From positions 29,696-93,695 of the forward strand of contig MWBZ01000010.1 of assembly GCA_002069765.1 (NCBI GenBank): DNA of 64,000 nt, read 5' to 3'. Source of the stretch: a bacterium ADurb.Bin243. Lineage in GTDB: Bacteria; Muiribacteriota; UBA9980. Positions 61,040-64,000 of this stretch are shown here, in pieces (position 1 is the first letter of the stretch; every line of letters starts with the position of its first letter). The notes beneath the pieces are model-generated. The model saw only the letters and a program-made list of their open reading frames with translations, did not search any database and had not been told where the DNA came from. A program made the position numbers and the translations under genes.

Positions 61040-62209
61040 TTATTGTCCTGCCATGCTTACAGCGGGAGTTTTTCCGGCTTCTTTTTCGCTGAGGTAGTCG
61101 GCTTTTAATTTATCTACTATCGCAAGGGTTTTAGATACGTCGAGGTGGCCGTAAAATTTATCGTTTATCATTATTACCGGAGCGATGGAGCATGCGCCGA
61201 GGCAGGCAACCTGCTGGAGCGAGAATATTTTATCACGGGTAGTCTGGCCTATTTCGACCTTCAAATGGTCTTTTAATGAATTAATAATATTGAGAGAGCC
61301 TTTTACGTGGCATGCGGTGCCGCGGCAAACGGAAATCTGATAGTGACCGGGCTGCGTGAGCTTAAACTGGTTGTAAAAGGTGGCAACGCCGTAAACTTTA
61401 GAGTCGGCTATGTTGAGATAATCGGATATCTTTCTTATGTCTTCTTTTGAAATATAGCCTCTGATATCCTGGACGTCCTGCAGAATGGGGATTAAATTAT
61501 CGCGTGATTTCGCGTATTTGTTAAACGCTTCGTAAATGCGTTTTTCGATGTCGCCGTTAACCATTTCGATTTTACCTCCATTATTTCTATAAGTGTTTAG
61601 GTTTATCTGGTATGACAAAAACATGTAACTCGCTGCTAAATTCTCGTTTTTGATTATCGCGTCGTCCGGCAGTTTTAAATGGACGGGAGCGAAATTCCAG
61701 AAATATCTGATACCGAGATCGTACAATTTACCGGCCACTTTTGCCGCGCTCTTTGCCGGCACCGTGAGTATGGCGAGTTTGACGCCAAGTTTGGTAATTA
61801 CTTCTGAAAGATTGTCAAGCGGTAATATTTTAAAATTTTCTACCGAACCTCCTATTTTTTCGGGCGAGTCATCGAACATGGCCACTATTTTAAGGCCGTA
61901 GTCCGTAAAATTGGAATAATTGCTGACCGCCCGGCCCAGGTTTCCCGAACCTACGACAATAGCCTTGTTGACCGTCGTCGTGCCCAGGACCATTTTAACG
62001 GCCGAAATAAACTCGTTAATTTCATAACCCTTATTAGGCTTTCCATTTAAATTAAGAAATGAAAGGTCCTTTTTTATGTTATTCTGGTCTATGAAAAAAT
62101 GTTTTGAAAGAATCGACGAGCTTATGTATTTATGGCCAAGCTCTTTTAAATGACACGCCAGTTGAAGGTACTTGGGCAATCTTTCAACGATTCTGAGACT
62201 GAAATCCAT
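61040..62209 (-). CDS. Fusion of Rex redox repressor and HydC (NuoE-like) hydrogenase subunit
   Basis: A 389-residue two-part protein. Residues 1-205 are a complete Rex: winged-helix with KKDLSFLNLNGK (about 46-58), the NAD(H) loop VGSGNLGRAV (86-95), LAILTVPAKSAAKVAG and the C-terminal SYMFLSYQINLN helix. Residues 216-389 are HydC/NuoE: a helical N-part and a thioredoxin-like domain with the 2Fe-2S ligands Cys295, Cys300, Cys336 and Cys340 (SVCRGTACHVKG, VACLGACSIAP). The junction carries an in-frame GGAGG-10 bp-ATG (61564), so free HydC may also be made. The gene heads the hydrogenase operon. Confidence 0.88.
   Translation of the reverse strand: MDFSLRIVERLPKYLQLACHLKELGHKYISSSILSKHFFIDQNNIKKDLSFLNLNGKPNKGYEINEFISAVKMVLGTTTVNKAIVVGSGNLGRAVSNYSNFTDYGLKIVAMFDDSPEKIGGSVENFKILPLDNLSEVITKLGVKLAILTVPAKSAAKVAGKLYDLGIRYFWNFAPVHLKLPDDAIIKNENLAASYMFLSYQINLNTYRNNGGKIEMVNGDIEKRIYEAFNKYAKSRDNLIPILQDVQDIRGYISKEDIRKISDYLNIADSKVYGVATFYNQFKLTQPGHYQISVCRGTACHVKGSLNIINSLKDHLKVEIGQTTRDKIFSLQQVACLGACSIAPVIMINDKFYGHLDVSKTLAIVDKLKADYLSEKEAGKTPAVSMAGQ
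61562..61580 (-). promoter_or_regulatory. Internal ribosome-binding site and ATG at the Rex-HydC junction
   Basis: On the minus strand TGGAGGTAAAATCGAAATG: GGAGG at 61579-61575 and ATG at 61564-61562, in frame, corresponding to Met216. It would direct synthesis of a 174-residue free HydC, the normal length for that subunit. Confidence 0.6.
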
Positions 62210-62229
62210 ATCGTTTAGCCCTCTTTAAG

Positions 62230-62251
62230 ATTAGTTATTTTTTTCACTAAT
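62230..62251. promoter_or_regulatory. Palindrome, candidate Rex operator
   Basis: ATTAGT-N10-ACTAAT, with a TTAGTTAT/TTAGTGAA pair of 8-base arms separated by 4 bases. It starts 3 bp downstream of the -10 box, where repressor binding would block transcription. It resembles the AT-rich, TTGTTAA-type Rex sites of anaerobes but is not an exact match. Confidence 0.45.
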
Positions 62252-62254
62252 AAA

Positions 62255-62283
62255 ATGATACAACTTTTCTTCTTTTATGTCAA
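62255..62283 (-). promoter_or_regulatory. Promoter of the rex-hydC/hydB/hydA operon
   Basis: On the minus strand TTGACA (62283-62278), 17 bp, TATCAT (62260-62255), 45 bp before the start codon. Confidence 0.7.
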
Positions 62284-62456
62284 GTAAATTTCGATAAAAA
62301 TTTTGAAAAAATTAGGTTTTTTTTATAAAAGGTGAAAAAAATATCTATACACAAGAAAAATGAAAGTTTTGAGTTTTGATTAATCAATGAATTCGATAAT
62401 GGAGGTATTTTGATTGGATTCATTAAGGCAAATGTTTTTAATAATCCTTTAAAATA

Positions 62457-62485
62457 TTGAAAAAAACGAGAATTTGATGTAAGAT
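62457..62485 (+). promoter_or_regulatory. Candidate promoter of the HEAT-repeat gene
   Basis: TTGAAA (62457-62462), 17 bp, TAAGAT (62480-62485), about 38 bp before the ATG. Confidence 0.5.
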
Positions 62486-62523
62486 ATATATAAGGAAATT
62501 ATTTTACGAAATTGTGACTGATA

Positions 62524-63252
62524 ATGAAAGAAACTGAAAACGAAGATCAAATTTCATTTACTGAGATAAATTTTGACGAACTTTCTTCGGGGCCTGAGCA
62601 ATATATTCAAACTCTGATAGTTTCTCTTGGAAATCCGGACGAACGGGTTAGAAAATACGCTTTTCAGGTAATGTGCGAGCTCGCAGACGAACGGGCCGTT
62701 AAAATTTTAACGGGGTATCTCAACCACCGGGATAACCTTGTAAGGTATTCGGTAAAAAAAGCCCTGGAAGCTATAAAAGAAAAACGTCCCGGACGCTTTG
62801 AAGAAATTATTTCAGGCGGCCAGCCGAAAGTCGGCACTAATTACGCTTTATGGATTATCGTGCTTGCCGCTTTTATGGTAACATCTTCCATGACGATTGT
62901 TTTTATTAACCGCGGCGAAGTCGATAATAAAGCTAAAAACTCCAGTACGGCGGGCAAAAAAAATAAAACGGCATCGCAGCCCGTATCGCCCGCCAACGTT
63001 ATCACCTACGACGCGAAAGGCGTTCCGACAGTAAAAATAACCGGGATCGTCAGCGCCTATAATTCAATAAAGCGCGAAGCCGGAATAAATTTGAACTCAT
63101 ACGGCGATTTTTGTAAAATAATTTTCGCCGACGATATGAAAATAGACTTCACTTTGGGTTCTAAAATAGAACTGACGGCTGAAATATTACATAACGATAA
63201 TATCAATCCCGTTATTTTAAAAGCGGTCAGTTATAAGCTATTAAAACAATGA
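62524..63252 (+). CDS. HEAT-repeat protein with one membrane helix
   Basis: A 242-residue protein. Residues about 30-90 form HEAT-like repeats (LGNPDERVRKYAFQVMCELA, HRDNLVRYSVKKALEAIKE); a single membrane helix (YALWIIVLAAFMVTSSMTIV, about 102-121) divides it, and the C-terminal 110 residues are probably periplasmic with an OB-like or beta character. The HEAT part may bind a cytoplasmic partner. It is followed 22 bp later by the prepilin-like gene, suggesting a role in type IV pilus or secretion assembly. Confidence 0.65.
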   Translation: MKETENEDQISFTEINFDELSSGPEQYIQTLIVSLGNPDERVRKYAFQVMCELADERAVKILTGYLNHRDNLVRYSVKKALEAIKEKRPGRFEEIISGGQPKVGTNYALWIIVLAAFMVTSSMTIVFINRGEVDNKAKNSSTAGKKNKTASQPVSPANVITYDAKGVPTVKITGIVSAYNSIKREAGINLNSYGDFCKIIFADDMKIDFTLGSKIELTAEILHNDNINPVILKAVSYKLLKQ

Positions 63253-63274
63253 AAACGGCGTAAAAATTTAAACG

Positions 63275-63844
63275 ATGGTTATTGATTTTATGAAAATCGC
63301 TAAAACAAACGAAAAAACATGCAGTATTGCCTGCTGCAAACGGCGCGGCGCCGGCCGCAGGGCTTTTACTCTGGTTGAGACCCTGATATCCATTGCGCTT
63401 TTTTCAATGGTAATAACCGTAGGTTTTTATATTTTTAATTATTTTTCTAAAAAAATTCCGGGCCTCAATGAAGAAGTGGCTGTGCAAAGAGTTTACAGGA
63501 CGGCTGACCAGCTTTTAGAAAAAAGGCTTGCCAGAGCGGTTGAAATACTGGAACCGGCTCCGGTTAAAACTCTCGGATATGTGAAATTCCGCGAGCTTGA
63601 CGGCAGAATAGTGGTTTTAAAGGCCGAAAACGGGGCCCTCGCTTCTTTCGACGCGGCGGGCGCGCTCGAAAAGGCCGATGAAGAAATTTATCCGGTTTTT
63701 ATAAAAAACGTAGAAAGCGTTAATTTTACGGCTTTAAGTTACGGGGCTCTGATGGTAGGAATCAAATTTAAAAATAGCGGCGAAAAAGATTACAGCGGAA
63801 GCATATTCGTTGTGAGGTTTAAAAATGTCAACTCTTCTATGTGA
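63275..63844 (+). CDS. Type IV prepilin-like protein (GspJ/PilW-like minor pseudopilin)
   Basis: A 189-residue protein with a leader GRR|AFTLVETLISIALFSMV: a basic leader, then Phe and Glu5, and a hydrophobic helix. The residue before Phe is Ala rather than the usual Gly. Such proteins are cleaved and methylated by prepilin peptidase and form pilus or pseudopilus tips. The basic, Cys-rich leader (SIACCKRRGAG) is longer than normal. ATG 63275 or 63290 could be used; no strong ribosome site is present. The last 20 bases overlap the next gene. Confidence 0.75.
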   Translation: MVIDFMKIAKTNEKTCSIACCKRRGAGRRAFTLVETLISIALFSMVITVGFYIFNYFSKKIPGLNEEVAVQRVYRTADQLLEKRLARAVEILEPAPVKTLGYVKFRELDGRIVVLKAENGALASFDAAGALEKADEEIYPVFIKNVESVNFTALSYGALMVGIKFKNSGEKDYSGSIFVVRFKNVNSSM

Positions 63845-64000
63845 TAAGAGTTTTAAAAAATATACCGCCGGAGTTAAAACCGGGCGGCGCGGCATGGCCC
63901 TTGCCCTTGTTATCGGCATGGCCGCTGTTTTATTCATAGGCCTCGCTTCGCTTACTTTTATAACGCGCGAAGAAACCGGACAGGCTTCTAAATTTATATT
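63825..64000 (+). CDS. Partial PilX-like minor pilin gene
   Basis: A frame open to the window end; 58 residues are visible. After a short basic leader, RRGMALALVIGMAAVLFIGL and ASLTFITREE form the N-terminal helix seen in PilX_N-type minor pilins, which lack the standard FTLIE motif. It starts inside the previous gene (20-base overlap) and so belongs to the same operon of pilus-related proteins. The 3' part is outside the window. Confidence 0.6.
   Translation, partial: MSTLLCDKSFKKYTAGVKTGRRGMALALVIGMAAVLFIGLASLTFITREETGQASKFI

Overview
The window comes from an uncultured-type, Gram-negative, anaerobic bacterium of moderate GC content. An outer-membrane beta-barrel, many secreted proteins with Sec signal peptides, prepilin genes and a MurC-like ligase support a Gram-negative envelope. 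A complete NADH-linked [FeFe] hydrogenase operon, the maturase HydG and a ferritin-like fusion protein indicate an anaerobic, hydrogen-metabolising cell. No rRNA or other strong taxonomic marker is present, so I do not assign a phylum.

Layout. 0.1-5.6 kb: dTDP-rhamnose reductase, then a FecR-like protein, a secreted protein, a porin-like barrel and a NYN/LOTUS-type protein in one strand-coherent run. 5.7-9.3 kb: four MEP isoprenoid genes (ispD, ispE, ispC, ispF). 9.3-16.8 kb (minus strand): a frameshifted histidine kinase, selB with a small membrane protein, glycerate kinase, hemC and an MscS-type channel. 16.9-31.7 kb: a tRNA cluster (Leu, initiator Met, Met), a zinc-ribbon rhomboid protease, an MFS exporter, a DJ-1/ferritin fusion, a secreted GH57 enzyme and single-gene units (nitroreductase, TspO, GNAT, pirin, MBL, ankyrin, beta-lactamase-like). 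31.7-32.9 kb: 1.2 kb of non-coding, hairpin-rich repeats. 32.9-37.6 kb: comEA, recA, comEC and a STAS protein. 37.7-51.7 kb: surface-polymer genes (glycosyltransferases, DegT-like protein, epimerase, methyltransferase, nucleotidyltransferase, phosphoglycerol-type transferases) and two small secreted coiled-coil proteins. 51.7-62.2 kb (minus strand): the hydrogenase region. 62.5-64 kb: a HEAT-repeat protein and pilin-like genes running off the end.

The most striking region is 51.7-62.2 kb. The hydC (NuoE-like) subunit of the hydrogenase is fused in frame behind a full-length Rex redox repressor, and an internal Shine-Dalgarno plus ATG sits exactly at the junction, so one gene could make both Rex-HydC and free HydC. 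Its promoter (TTGACA-17-TATCAT) is followed at once by a palindrome that could be the Rex operator. Next come hydB, hydA and a stand-alone receiver, then a hydrogenase-like iron-sulfur protein fused to a histidine kinase, a receiver-PAS-kinase hybrid and hydG. I infer that the NADH/NAD+ ratio (Rex) and hydrogen or redox state (hydrogenase-kinase) both control hydrogenase expression.

Other points of interest are a DegT-family protein lacking its PLP lysine, an epimerase that seems to start at ATT, a likely leaderless transcript, a 7-bp tandem repeat at the 3' end of a kinase gene, and a structured repeat in the 31.7-32.9 kb gap.
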